The notes beneath the pieces were generated by a model. The model searched no databases. It was given only the letters and a program-made list of their open reading frames with translations, and had not been told where the DNA came from. From Salinimicrobium sp050750585 (GTDB taxonomy: Bacteria; Bacteroidota; Bacteroidia; Flavobacteriales; Flavobacteriaceae), in contig NZ_JBOJLM010000006.1 in the NCBI RefSeq assembly GCF_050750585.1, positions 1 to 64,000 of the forward strand: a DNA stretch of 64,000 nucleotides, read 5' to 3'. A program made the translations under genes and the position numbers. Numbering within the stretch: the stretch's first letter is position 1; every line of letters starts with the position of its first letter. Shown here one piece after another: positions 33,869 to 41,899 of the stretch.

Positions 33869-34834
33869 CTATTGCTGTTGAAAATTAGGAAGTACTTCTT
33901 TCTTGAAAAAGTCGATATAATCTTCTTGTTGGGTATTGACGTTGTGAATCACGATCTTTTCGAACCCCAGTGCTTCATACTCCCTGATCTTTTCGATAAA
34001 AGTATCTGCATCATTCCCTACAATCACATGCTTCTCCACATCTTCTTTTCTCGTATTCTGCCCCATGGCATCAAATTTTTCGGGACTGTCTATATCGGCA
34101 ATGACCTTGCTGGGATAAATATTGTTCTTCCATTGTTCCCAGGCACCATCAAGTGCTTCCTGGCGAGTGGCGGCATAAGAGATCTGCACCTTTAAAGCCA
34201 TAGGTTTATTTTCACCTCCTGTGCCTCTAAAAGCTGCTATCATTTTTTCAAGTTCCTTTTTAGGTTTAGAAATAGTAATCATACCATCTGCCCACGAAGA
34301 AAGCCAGGCGGCAGTCTTCTCGGTTATGGCGGCACCAAAAACTGTGGGAATTTGAGTAGGTTTGGTAAATAATTTTGCCCGTTCAAGCGTGAACATACCT
34401 TTGTGATTGAGGTAATCATTCTCCTGCCACAGGCGCTGCATAACCTCTACCGATTCACGAAGCCTTTGGTTCCTGTCTCTTTTTGCAGGCCATTTTTCAC
34501 CCGTAATATTCTCATTGAGCAACTGCCCGCTCCCCGAGCACAGAAAGAACCTACCCGGAAACATTTGATCGAGGGTTGCCACGGCCTGGGCAATAATAGC
34601 GGGATGGTATCTTTGGCCGGGAGCATTTACAATTCCAAATTCAAGATTGGTAGCCTGCATGGCCGCTCCCAGCCAGCTCCAGGCAAAGCCGCTTTCGCCC
34701 TGGGTGTCACTCCACGGATGAAAATGATCTGAAGACAATACTGCTTTAAAGCCTGCATCTTCAGCTTTTTGTACGAGCTTGAGTAAGTGTCGGGGTGTAA
34801 ATTGTTCGTGGGAAGCGTGAAAACCAATTTTCAT
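33869..34834 (-). CDS. LLM-class flavin oxidoreductase (TIGR03885-like)
   Basis: The 321-residue protein is a luciferase-like (beta/alpha)8 flavin enzyme. It has KIGFHASHEQFTP at the N-terminus, SSDHFHPWSDTQGESGFAWSWLGA, quoted in two adjacent parts, and GIVNAPGQRYHPAI. It matches the TIGR03885 type 'probable non-F420 flavinoid oxidoreductase'. Other members of the superfamily include F420-dependent glucose-6-phosphate dehydrogenase, which forms lactones, so oxidation of a sugar is a reasonable hypothesis here. It is the first gene of the eight-gene operon and is divergent from the hemerythrin gene. Confidence 0.85.
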   Translation of the reverse strand: MKIGFHASHEQFTPRHLLKLVQKAEDAGFKAVLSSDHFHPWSDTQGESGFAWSWLGAAMQATNLEFGIVNAPGQRYHPAIIAQAVATLDQMFPGRFFLCSGSGQLLNENITGEKWPAKRDRNQRLRESVEVMQRLWQENDYLNHKGMFTLERAKLFTKPTQIPTVFGAAITEKTAAWLSSWADGMITISKPKKELEKMIAAFRGTGGENKPMALKVQISYAATRQEALDGAWEQWKNNIYPSKVIADIDSPEKFDAMGQNTRKEDVEKHVIVGNDADTFIEKIREYEALGFEKIVIHNVNTQQEDYIDFFKKEVLPNFQQQ

Positions 34835-34962
34835 AAAATCAGGGTTTATTTAAAAAAGAATTACTGCTTTCTCCTAAATTATAAAGGTTTACAGGATAAA
34901 CAGGATTTTAGTTATTAAAAAAAAGATAAATTGTCATCTTTCATTAACATCATCTAAAGAAC

Positions 34963-34976
34963 ATGACTATGGTCAT
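34963..34976. promoter_or_regulatory. Crp/Fnr-like operator ATGACTATGGTCAT
   Basis: This is a perfect inverted repeat ATGAC-N4-GTCAT of the Crp/Fnr/NnrR-like type. Its centre (34969.5) is 29.5 nt upstream of the -7 box TAGCTTTG at 34999 and replaces the -33 box, fitting a class II activator site. The same spacing occurs in front of the universal stress gene. Confidence 0.55.
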
Positions 34977-34998
34977 ACTCTTCCGGGTATCATAAGGT

Positions 34999-35006
34999 TA
35001 GCTTTG
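34999..35006 (+). promoter_or_regulatory. Bacteroidota -7 box TAGCTTTG of the hemerythrin gene
   Basis: The octamer matches TAnnTTTG exactly, 20 nt upstream of the ATG at 35026. No -33 TTTG lies at the normal distance. Confidence 0.55.
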
Positions 35007-35025
35007 CATCCTAATCACAAAGATC

Positions 35026-35493
35026 ATGGACAAACCTATACCAATTAAGAGGCACGAAGCTTTGAAGCCACTTAGCAGAGATCATCACCACGGATTATTA
35101 TTGTGCTGGAAGATTAGAGAAGGATTAAAAAGAAAGATCGAATTAGACCGGATAAAAAAGTATACTGACTTTTTCTTTACTTCTCAACTAAGGCCACATT
35201 TCAGGTTTGAAGAATCCGAAATATTTCCTCTTTTAGGAGGTAGACATTCCATGAGCACAAGAGCCATTAATGAACACTCCCGGCTGGAATTTTTATTTAA
35301 AGAGGAAGCCAGTGAAGAGACATTCCATTCCATAGAAAAAGAACTGAACCGGCACATCAGGTTTGAAGAGCGGGAGCTATTCAGGGAGTTGCAGGAAACC
35401 GTTACAGAAGAGAAGCTTCAGAAAATAGCAAATAAAGAGGAAGAAATCATCACCCCCGATCCCGATGACTGGAGCGATAAGTTCTGGCAGTAA
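35026..35493 (+). CDS. Hemerythrin-domain (HHE) protein
   Basis: The 155-residue protein is a four-helix bundle with the hemerythrin-type metal ligands. It shows LSRDHHHGLLL (helix 1), LRPHFRFEESEIFP (helix 2), NEHSRLEFLF (helix 3) and LNRHIRFEERELF (helix 4). Two iron atoms bound by His/Glu/Asp could sense or scavenge oxygen or nitric oxide. The operator in front of the gene supports control by a Crp/Fnr-type regulator. The protein is cytoplasmic and convergent with corA, leaving only 11 nt between the stops. Confidence 0.9.
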   Translation: MDKPIPIKRHEALKPLSRDHHHGLLLCWKIREGLKRKIELDRIKKYTDFFFTSQLRPHFRFEESEIFPLLGGRHSMSTRAINEHSRLEFLFKEEASEETFHSIEKELNRHIRFEERELFRELQETVTEEKLQKIANKEEEIITPDPDDWSDKFWQ

Positions 35494-35504
35494 ACCTTAA
35501 AAGC

Positions 35505-36587
35505 TTAAAGCCACCGCTTTCGTCTAAAATAAAATAGCATCCCTATAATTAAAAAGAACATCGCAACCAATAAAACAGGATAACTGTACTTGTATTGGAG
35601 TTCGGGCATGTATTCGAAGTTCATCCCATAGATCCCGGCAAGAAAAGTTAGCGGAATAAAGATAGAAGCCATAATGGTAAGAACTTTCATGACTTCGTTC
35701 ATTTTATTGCTTATCGTGGTCATGTACATATCCATTAGGCCCCAGGTCATTTCCCTGTAGATCTCAATATTTTCTGAGACCTGCAGCATGTGATCATATA
35801 GATCGCGTATGTAATTGAGGGTTTGCTCCTGTATAAGGTCATGATCTACTTTTTCGATACGGCTTACCACCTCCCGCAAAGGATTTACAGCGCGCCTTAT
35901 TCTTAACATAGTGCGTTTTAATTCCTGGATCTCAAGTATGGTGTCATCTTTAGGTTGTGCATCAAAAAGCCGTTCTTCCATGGCTTCTATTTTATCGCTC
36001 ATATCGTCTACAACTATAAAATAGTGGTCTACAATAGCATCTAAAAGGGCAAAAACAAGATAGTCTGCACCCCTGCTTCTTATGCGGCCTTTCGCCTGAG
36101 AAAGTCTCTCCCGCACCCCATTAAAGACATCTCCCCCGGCCTCCTGGAAGGTGAGCACATAATTCTTGCCCAGAACCATGCTTATATGTTCGTTTTCCAG
36201 CCGCCCATCTTCCCGAAAGTATAGCATTTTTGCTACTATAAAGAAGTAATCTTTGTATTCATCTATTTTAGGGCGCTGGTTAGTATTCACAATATCTTCA
36301 ATGATCAAAGGATGTAGGTCGTAATACTTTCCAATCTTTTCAATCTCTTTTGTATTGCTGAGTCCGTCGATATTGATCCAGGTAGTACGATCTTCTTCCT
36401 CAAATTGAAAAGCATCTTCGGGGTTTTTTGAAGTAAACCTTTCATAATTGTCGGCATTGTAATCTATCACTTCGAGTAACGTTTCTACCTGCTCTTTACG
36501 CCCCACATAAGTAACGGTTCCGGGGGCCTGGTGAAGTGCCTGGTTTGATCTGGGCCTTTTAGAAAGGTAGCGGGTTCTTTTAACCAT
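35505..36587 (-). CDS. corA: Magnesium/cobalt transporter CorA
   Basis: The 360-residue protein has the long N-terminal cytosolic domain, the two C-terminal transmembrane helices, and the signature YGMNFEYMPEL between them. The GMN motif forms the selectivity filter in the pentameric channel. A C-terminal basic tail (FRRKRWL) follows. CorA carries Mg2+ and Co2+ into the cytoplasm. The loop EYMPEL is typical of the CorA subgroup found in Bacteroidota. Upstream at 36588-36702 the spacer has a T-rich piece and no clear promoter. Confidence 0.95.
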   Translation of the reverse strand: MVKRTRYLSKRPRSNQALHQAPGTVTYVGRKEQVETLLEVIDYNADNYERFTSKNPEDAFQFEEEDRTTWINIDGLSNTKEIEKIGKYYDLHPLIIEDIVNTNQRPKIDEYKDYFFIVAKMLYFREDGRLENEHISMVLGKNYVLTFQEAGGDVFNGVRERLSQAKGRIRSRGADYLVFALLDAIVDHYFIVVDDMSDKIEAMEERLFDAQPKDDTILEIQELKRTMLRIRRAVNPLREVVSRIEKVDHDLIQEQTLNYIRDLYDHMLQVSENIEIYREMTWGLMDMYMTTISNKMNEVMKVLTIMASIFIPLTFLAGIYGMNFEYMPELQYKYSYPVLLVAMFFLIIGMLFYFRRKRWL

Positions 36588-36663
36588 AGAAGAATATTTT
36601 TTTAAATGTAAGAATTTCCGCGTACCTGTAGACTGTGAAAAAATGTTGTATTTAACAAGTTCC

Positions 36664-36677
36664 GGGCATTGGGCATT
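36664..36677. repeat. Two copies of a GGGCATT heptad upstream of recQ
   Basis: GGGCATT occurs twice in direct tandem, followed by GGC. It is the shortest of the heptad loci in the window, 25 nt upstream of the recQ ATG. Confidence 0.6.
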
Positions 36678-36702
36678 GGCTTGCTTTCATTTTATTTGCA
36701 TA

Positions 36703-38805
36703 ATGGTTGAAGAGGCAAAATTAGTAGGCACATTAAAGGAATATTTTGGTTATGACAGTTTCAGGCCACAGCAACGGGAAATAATCGAGGCTGTTTTTGA
36801 AGGTCGTGATAACCTGGTGATCATGCCAACAGGTGGCGGAAAATCTATTTGTTTTCAGCTTCCTGCCATTTTGCTTCCGGGTATTACTATTGTGATCTCT
36901 CCGCTTATCGCCCTTATGAAAGATCAGGTAGATGGTCTTACCGCTAATGGAATTTCCGCAGCATTCCTCAATAGCAGTCAGAAAGAACAGGAGCAGCAGG
37001 AGATCTTCAGAAAGATTGAGAAAAATGAGATCAAACTTCTTTATGTAGCGCCCGAAAGTCTTCAGTATGTAGACGCTGTATTTTCTGCGGGCAATATCAG
37101 CCTAATTGCTATTGATGAAGCTCACTGTATCTCCAGTTGGGGGCACGATTTCAGGCCGGCATATACTCAGCTGGGATATCTTAAAAACCGGCATCCTGAA
37201 ACTCCTGTGATCGCTCTCACTGCCACAGCCGATAAAGCCACGCGCCAGGATATTTGCGATCAACTCAATATTCCGCACGCCACTCATCACCTCTCTTCTT
37301 TTGATAGAAAAAACCTGAGCCTGGAAGTACGTCCCGGCACCAAAAAATTTGAGCAGATTCTGGCATTTTTGAAAGGTAGAAAGTCTGAGAGTGGTATCAT
37401 TTACTGCTTAAGCCGGAAAAACACTGAAGAACTCGCAACCAAACTCAGGGAGAAAGGCTACAAGGCCGAAGCTTATCACGCCAGATTATCACATAATGAA
37501 AGGAACCAGATTCAGGAGGATTTCATCAATGACAATAATGACATTATCTGTGCTACTATTGCTTTTGGGATGGGTATAGACAAATCTAATGTGCGTTGGG
37601 TGATACATTATAATATGCCAAAGAACCTTGAAGGTTACTATCAGGAGATTGGCCGTGCCGGGCGTGACGGATTACCTTCTTCTACCCTGCTCTTCCACAG
37701 TTATGCCGATGTGGTACAGCTACAGAAGTTTGCTGAAGGTTCGGGGAACGCCGAGATCCAGCTGGCGAAACTGGAACGCATGAAACAATATTCTGAAGCT
37801 CTTAGTTGCCGCCGAAGGATTTTGCTAAGCTACTTTGGAGAAATTATTTCGGAAGATTGTGGCAACTGCGACGTGTGTAAGAATCCGCCTGAATTCTTTG
37901 ACGGTACCATACTTGCCCAAAAAGCCCTTTCTACGGTTTACCGGCTCAAGGAACAGGAACCAATTTCTATGGTCATAGATGTGCTGCGGGGAGCCCAAAA
38001 CGCACAGGTGCTCGAAAAAGGCTATCAAGCCCTCTCAACTTATGGCATTGCCAGCGATGTGTCCTGGAGAGACTGGCAGCAATATATTATCCAGTTGATC
38101 AATCAGGGATGCCTGGAGATCGCATTTCACGACCAGAACAAGATCAGGCTCACAAGCCTTGCCAAAAATGTGCTTTTTGAGCAGGAAAAAGTTTCCCTGG
38201 CCGATGTCACCCAGGCCGAACTCAAGAAACAACCTGTCGTTGCCGAAAAGGCTTCAGAAAATACCCTTTTTGAGAGGTTAAGAAAGCTGAGGCTCGAACT
38301 ATCCAGGGAAGAGGACATCCCGGCATACCTTATTTTTAATGATGCCACCCTCAAGGAAATGGAGAAAGAACGCCCAATGACCGATGAAGATTTTATGCAG
38401 ATAAGTGGGGTTGGACGTCAAAAAATGCAGAATTACGGGTACCGGTTCATCAAGGAGATTATTGCCCACAGCAAAGAAAAGCGGGAGAAGAAAACCCGTA
38501 AAAAAGGCAATACTTACAAAGAAACCCTCAGGTTGTATCGGGAAGGAATGAGTATTGAAGAAATGGCGCAGGCAAGAAACCTGGCTGTCACCACCATTTT
38601 TTCCCACCTTTCTAAACTTTATGAAAGCGGCGAAGATGTGGAATTGAAAAAATATATTTCAGAAGGAGATCTCGAAGCAGTCCGCAAGGCACAAAAAGAA
38701 CTTGATAATCCTGATACTCTAAAATCCTACTTCGAACATTTTAAAGAAGAAATGGACTACGGAACCATTCGGGTAGCACTAACGATATTGAATAAAGAAA
38801 ACTGA
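36703..38805 (+). CDS. recQ: ATP-dependent DNA helicase RecQ
   Basis: The 700-residue protein shows FRPQQREIIEAV, Walker A PTGGGKSICFQLP, DEAH in IDEAHCISSWGHDFRP, and the helicase motif V-VI QEIGRAGRDG. The zinc-binding RQC region has Cys residues in SCRRRILLSYFGE and CGNCDVCKNPP. An HRDC domain at about residues 525-600 (TDEDFMQISGVGRQK) and a helix-turn-helix C-terminus (LYREGMSIEEMAQARNL) follow. RecQ unwinds DNA for recombination repair. I choose the ATG at 36703 (MVEEAKL) because the longer open frame adds a hydrophobic, unconserved 20-residue extension encoded by GGGCATT repeat DNA. Confidence 0.95.
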   Translation: MVEEAKLVGTLKEYFGYDSFRPQQREIIEAVFEGRDNLVIMPTGGGKSICFQLPAILLPGITIVISPLIALMKDQVDGLTANGISAAFLNSSQKEQEQQEIFRKIEKNEIKLLYVAPESLQYVDAVFSAGNISLIAIDEAHCISSWGHDFRPAYTQLGYLKNRHPETPVIALTATADKATRQDICDQLNIPHATHHLSSFDRKNLSLEVRPGTKKFEQILAFLKGRKSESGIIYCLSRKNTEELATKLREKGYKAEAYHARLSHNERNQIQEDFINDNNDIICATIAFGMGIDKSNVRWVIHYNMPKNLEGYYQEIGRAGRDGLPSSTLLFHSYADVVQLQKFAEGSGNAEIQLAKLERMKQYSEALSCRRRILLSYFGEIISEDCGNCDVCKNPPEFFDGTILAQKALSTVYRLKEQEPISMVIDVLRGAQNAQVLEKGYQALSTYGIASDVSWRDWQQYIIQLINQGCLEIAFHDQNKIRLTSLAKNVLFEQEKVSLADVTQAELKKQPVVAEKASENTLFERLRKLRLELSREEDIPAYLIFNDATLKEMEKERPMTDEDFMQISGVGRQKMQNYGYRFIKEIIAHSKEKREKKTRKKGNTYKETLRLYREGMSIEEMAQARNLAVTTIFSHLSKLYESGEDVELKKYISEGDLEAVRKAQKELDNPDTLKSYFEHFKEEMDYGTIRVALTILNKEN

Positions 38806-38920
38806 AGTTAGAAGTACGAACTTAGAAGTACGAACTTAGAAGTGTGAAGTCCGAAATTAGACCGCGCAACCCGCAACTCGCAACCTGCAACCCAATTTCG
38901 CAACTCGCAACCCGCAACCC
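38804..38920. repeat. Two back-to-back heptanucleotide tandem repeats
   Basis: 38804-38859 holds eight 7-nt units beginning GAA (GAAGTTA, GAAGTAC, GAACTTA, GAAGTGT and others). After a 6-nt break, 38866-38920 holds seven units of the type GCAACCC, interrupted once by AATTTC. Both keep a 7-nt period but the sequences are unrelated. The element separates the convergent recQ and truA genes. Confidence 0.9.
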
Positions 38921-38926
38921 GTCCCT

Positions 38927-39748
38927 TCACTCAAAATCCACTTTGTTTAAGATGAGTCCGCTGCCGGGGGCGATATAGTTCATGGGCATCTTTACGTCCG
39001 GTGCCAGGCTTCTTTCTATGTCGGCAATAGAAAATTCGCCTCTTCCCAATTGTACCATGGCTCCCATTATTAACCTTATCTGGTTGCGCAAAAATCCCGT
39101 TCCGGTAACTTTTAGCAGGTAAGATTTATCGGGAAAAAAACTTGCGGTGATCTTTGTATTCAGCAAAATTTCGCAGGTATCAATCTCACGTTCTACTACA
39201 GTATGCGGTGTGGGTTTGGTGCAGTAATTATGAAAGGAATGTTTCCCTTCAAAAATATGGGCGCCCTGCATCATGAGGTCAACATCTAGATTTTCAGGAA
39301 ATGTGGCCATAAGAGGTGCTGCAAAAGGATGACTCTTTCTTCCGAAGGAAAACAGGTACAGGTACTCCTTTTTCTTTGGGTGTTGAATAATATTGAAAGC
39401 AGCATCAACTTCTTTAATGCTTAGTGCGCGGATATCTGGAGGCAGATTCTGGTTGAACAGCACCAGGAAATCGGCCATATTCTCCAAAGGTTCGTGATCT
39501 ATGAATAATTCAAAAGCCGACTCATGTGCAGAGACCATGGCATCGGTTCTGCTGGAACCCAGGACTTTGAAGTGGAGCTCCCCTAAAACAAATTTGAGGG
39601 TCTTTTTCACGAGGCCTTCCACAGTTTTTAAGCCCGGTTGTCTTTGCCATCCATGCAGCCTGTACCCCAAATACTGTATCTTAATTAGGTAGTAGTAACG
39701 CTGTTGCTTCACAATTTCAGTTTGTACGAATTTAAAGCAAAAACTCCT
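38927..39748 (-). CDS. truA: TruA-family pseudouridine synthase, divergent
   Basis: The protein (273 residues from the ATG at 39748) has the TruA fold. It shows LGYRLHGWQRQPGLKTVEG at the start, the catalytic RTD loop SSRTDAMVSAHESAF, and the C-terminal GTGFLRNQIRLIMG. TruA makes pseudouridine at positions 38-40 of tRNA. The catalytic Asp in RTD is kept, but the usual GVHA after it reads MVSA, losing the His. Upstream ATGs at 39757 and 39766 are possible. A second, canonical TruA may exist elsewhere, in which case this would be a paralogue. Confidence 0.75.
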   Translation of the reverse strand, partial: RSFCFKFVQTEIVKQQRYYYLIKIQYLGYRLHGWQRQPGLKTVEGLVKKTLKFVLGELHFKVLGSSRTDAMVSAHESAFELFIDHEPLENMADFLVLFNQNLPPDIRALSIKEVDAAFNIIQHPKKKEYLYLFSFGRKSHPFAAPLMATFPENLDVDLMMQGAHIFEGKHSFHNYCTKPTPHTVVEREIDTCEILLNTKITASFFPDKSYLLKVTGTGFLRNQIRLIMGAMVQLGRGEFSIADIERSLAPDVKMPMNYIAPGSGLILNKVDFE

Positions 39749-39837
39749 CATGAGCCCCATGAACAAAAGCTTTGTTCAAAAAGTCTTTAACTTTTAGTTA
39801 GAATAGATTGGGCTGCTGATTTTGTACCTTCACTTTT

Positions 39838-40914
39838 ATGGAACAATTACGCAACTCTAAGGGGAAACAAATACTTCTTTATGGAACATTAACCATACTC
39901 GCTTTGTACTTCCTGTTTCAGGGGCTGGCAGATGCAAGTGGCTTTCTCATTCCGTTGACCACAGCCGTGATTCTCTCTCTTCTCATGATACCACTTTGCA
40001 GGAAGATGGAAAAATCATTTATGAATCGGATGTCCTCTTCCCTGGTAAGCACTTTCATTATTTTCCTGGCTTCCATAGGTTTTTTCGCCATTATATCAAT
40101 GCAGGTGAAAACGGTGGTAGACGACTGGCCAAAGATCAAGGAAACAATGGCCCCGAAAATCGAACAGGTGAAGGCTTTTTTACTGGAGCACACCCCGCTG
40201 GAGCAGCAGGATATTGAAAGTTCTGAAAAAGGCAGCGACGTTCCTTTTATGAGCGAAACTTCAAATGCAGGCAAAAAAGCTGCTTCTTTTCTCAATAATG
40301 CCATCAGTTTTTTTGGTGACTATCTTATCACCTTTATATATATCTTCTTTCTGCTAAACTACAGGCACCGGTTTAAGCGTTTTTTGTTACTACTCTTCCC
40401 CGACTCCCGAAGGCATGAAGTAAAAGATATTATTGAAAATTCGGCTAAAGTCACCCGAAAATATCTCGTAGGTAAATTAATTCTCATCGGATTTTTAGCA
40501 GTTTTATACGCCGTAGGCCTCGGAATTTCGGGCGTTAATAATTTCATTTTAATCAGTATCCTGGCGGCTGTACTTAGTCTTCTTCCTTACATTGGTAACA
40601 TTGTAGGGTTTGGGTTGGCCTTGATCTTTGGATATCTTGTATCTGGAGAAACTGGCGTTCTTATTGGGATTATGATCACTTTTGCAGTGGCGCAATTTGT
40701 AGAAAGTTACATTTTGGAGCCCTATGTGGTAGGCGACCAGGTAGATCTTCACCCTTTCTTTGTGATACTGGCAGTAATTATTGGCAGTATGGTGTGGGGC
40801 ATTCCGGGTATGGTGTTATCTATACCTATCCTCGCTATCATTAATGTGTTTAGTAGTATTTCTCCTCTAAAACCTTTTGGTTTCCTGCTGAGTAAAGACG
40901 ATGATAAAGATTAA
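39838..40914 (+). CDS. AI-2E/PerM-family permease
   Basis: The 358-residue protein has about eight transmembrane helices and the pattern of the AI-2E transporter (TqsA/PerM) family, with the core LVGKLILIGFLAVLYAVGLGISGVNNF, quoted as helix 4 and its loop. The conserved VLSLLPYIGNIVGFGLALI and VEPYVVG-like LEPYVVGDQVDLHP follow. Members export small molecules, including AI-2 in enterobacteria, but in Bacteroidota the substrate is unknown. It ends 1 nt before the next ATG, so the downstream frameshifted gene may be co-translated. Confidence 0.85.
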   Translation: MEQLRNSKGKQILLYGTLTILALYFLFQGLADASGFLIPLTTAVILSLLMIPLCRKMEKSFMNRMSSSLVSTFIIFLASIGFFAIISMQVKTVVDDWPKIKETMAPKIEQVKAFLLEHTPLEQQDIESSEKGSDVPFMSETSNAGKKAASFLNNAISFFGDYLITFIYIFFLLNYRHRFKRFLLLLFPDSRRHEVKDIIENSAKVTRKYLVGKLILIGFLAVLYAVGLGISGVNNFILISILAAVLSLLPYIGNIVGFGLALIFGYLVSGETGVLIGIMITFAVAQFVESYILEPYVVGDQVDLHPFFVILAVIIGSMVWGIPGMVLSIPILAIINVFSSISPLKPFGFLLSKDDDKD

Positions 40915-41738
40915 ATGGAATTCACTACAGCCCAACAATTTGAAGGATTTTTAAGTACTTCTGAAATCTTTACTGAAAATGCCATTTTTGACTACCCGCT
41001 CTACCGCACCACCGGTTTTACTGCGGGTAAAAATCTTCCTGCTGTCTCTGCACCCACGGCAACAGTACTGGGAAAGCGGATGGAGCACTTTTTTGCCTGT
41101 TATATTTCTCATTTTACTTCGGAAGAAGTTGTACTTCAAAATCAGCAGATCATTCAGAATAAAGAAACCCTGGGAGAGCTCGATTTTCTGCTGAAAGAAG
41201 CAACTACAGGACAAATTTCTCATGTAGAATTGATCTTTAAATTCTACCTCTACGATCTCGACACTGGTTTTCAGAAAAAGACCATTTAATAGGTCCTAAT
41301 AAGCGCGACAGCCTTAACCGAAAGCTGGAAAGGCTTCAAAAAAGGCAATTCCCGTTGCTGTTTAAGGAAGCTACAAAAAATATGCTTCAGGCTTATGAAG
41401 TAGATCTGCAGCAGGTGGTTCAAAAAATGTGTTTTAAAGCTTCCGTTTTTCTTCCGAAGAAATTGGAGCCTTCAGCTTTAAAAGATATCAATCCAGATTG
41501 CATTGCCGGTTTCTGGATAAGAGCTTCAGAATTCACTTTTGAAGACTATGGAGAAAATACCTTTTTTAGTCCGAAGAAGAAGTTCTGGCCGGTACTTCCG
41601 GAGCACAACAACACCTGGTATTCTTTTGAATACATTGCAACGCAAATCGCTCCCCTTCTTACCGATAAATTCTCTCCTCTACTCTGGATGAAGACTCCTA
41701 ACGGCAGCTACCAAAGGCTGTTTGTGGTGTGGTGGTAA
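40915..41738 (+). pseudogene. DUF1853 family gene, split by a frameshift at 41275-41280
   Basis: Two open frames of 124 and 127 residues together make one DUF1853 protein. The first ends with ELDFLLKEATTGQISHVELIFKFYLYD, cited only by its beginning and end. The second resumes with LIGPNKRDSLNRKLERLQKRQ, the family's typical continuation, read in the -1 frame. The frame is restored by one extra A in the run GAAAAAG (41274-41280), after which the first frame meets stop codons TAA TAG. This may be a true disruption, a sequencing error in a homopolymer, or -1 frameshifting. The function of DUF1853 is unknown. Confidence 0.85.
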
Positions 41739-41899
41739 TTTCTTAGCAGAAAATTAACGGCTAAACCTAAGCTCATTAAGGAAAAATTATGACCGACAGC
41801 CCTATGGCTTTTTTGGCATCTTAGTATCTTAAGTACGCAATTATAAATCAAGGAAAAAACCCGATTCTAGAGGAGTTTTTCCGTAAAAACCGACAGATC

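Noticed and set aside
26596..34834. Light-sensing operon because of the ASRT genes
   Set aside because: No rhodopsin, retinal-synthesis or phototransduction gene is in the window; the neighbours are sugar enzymes.
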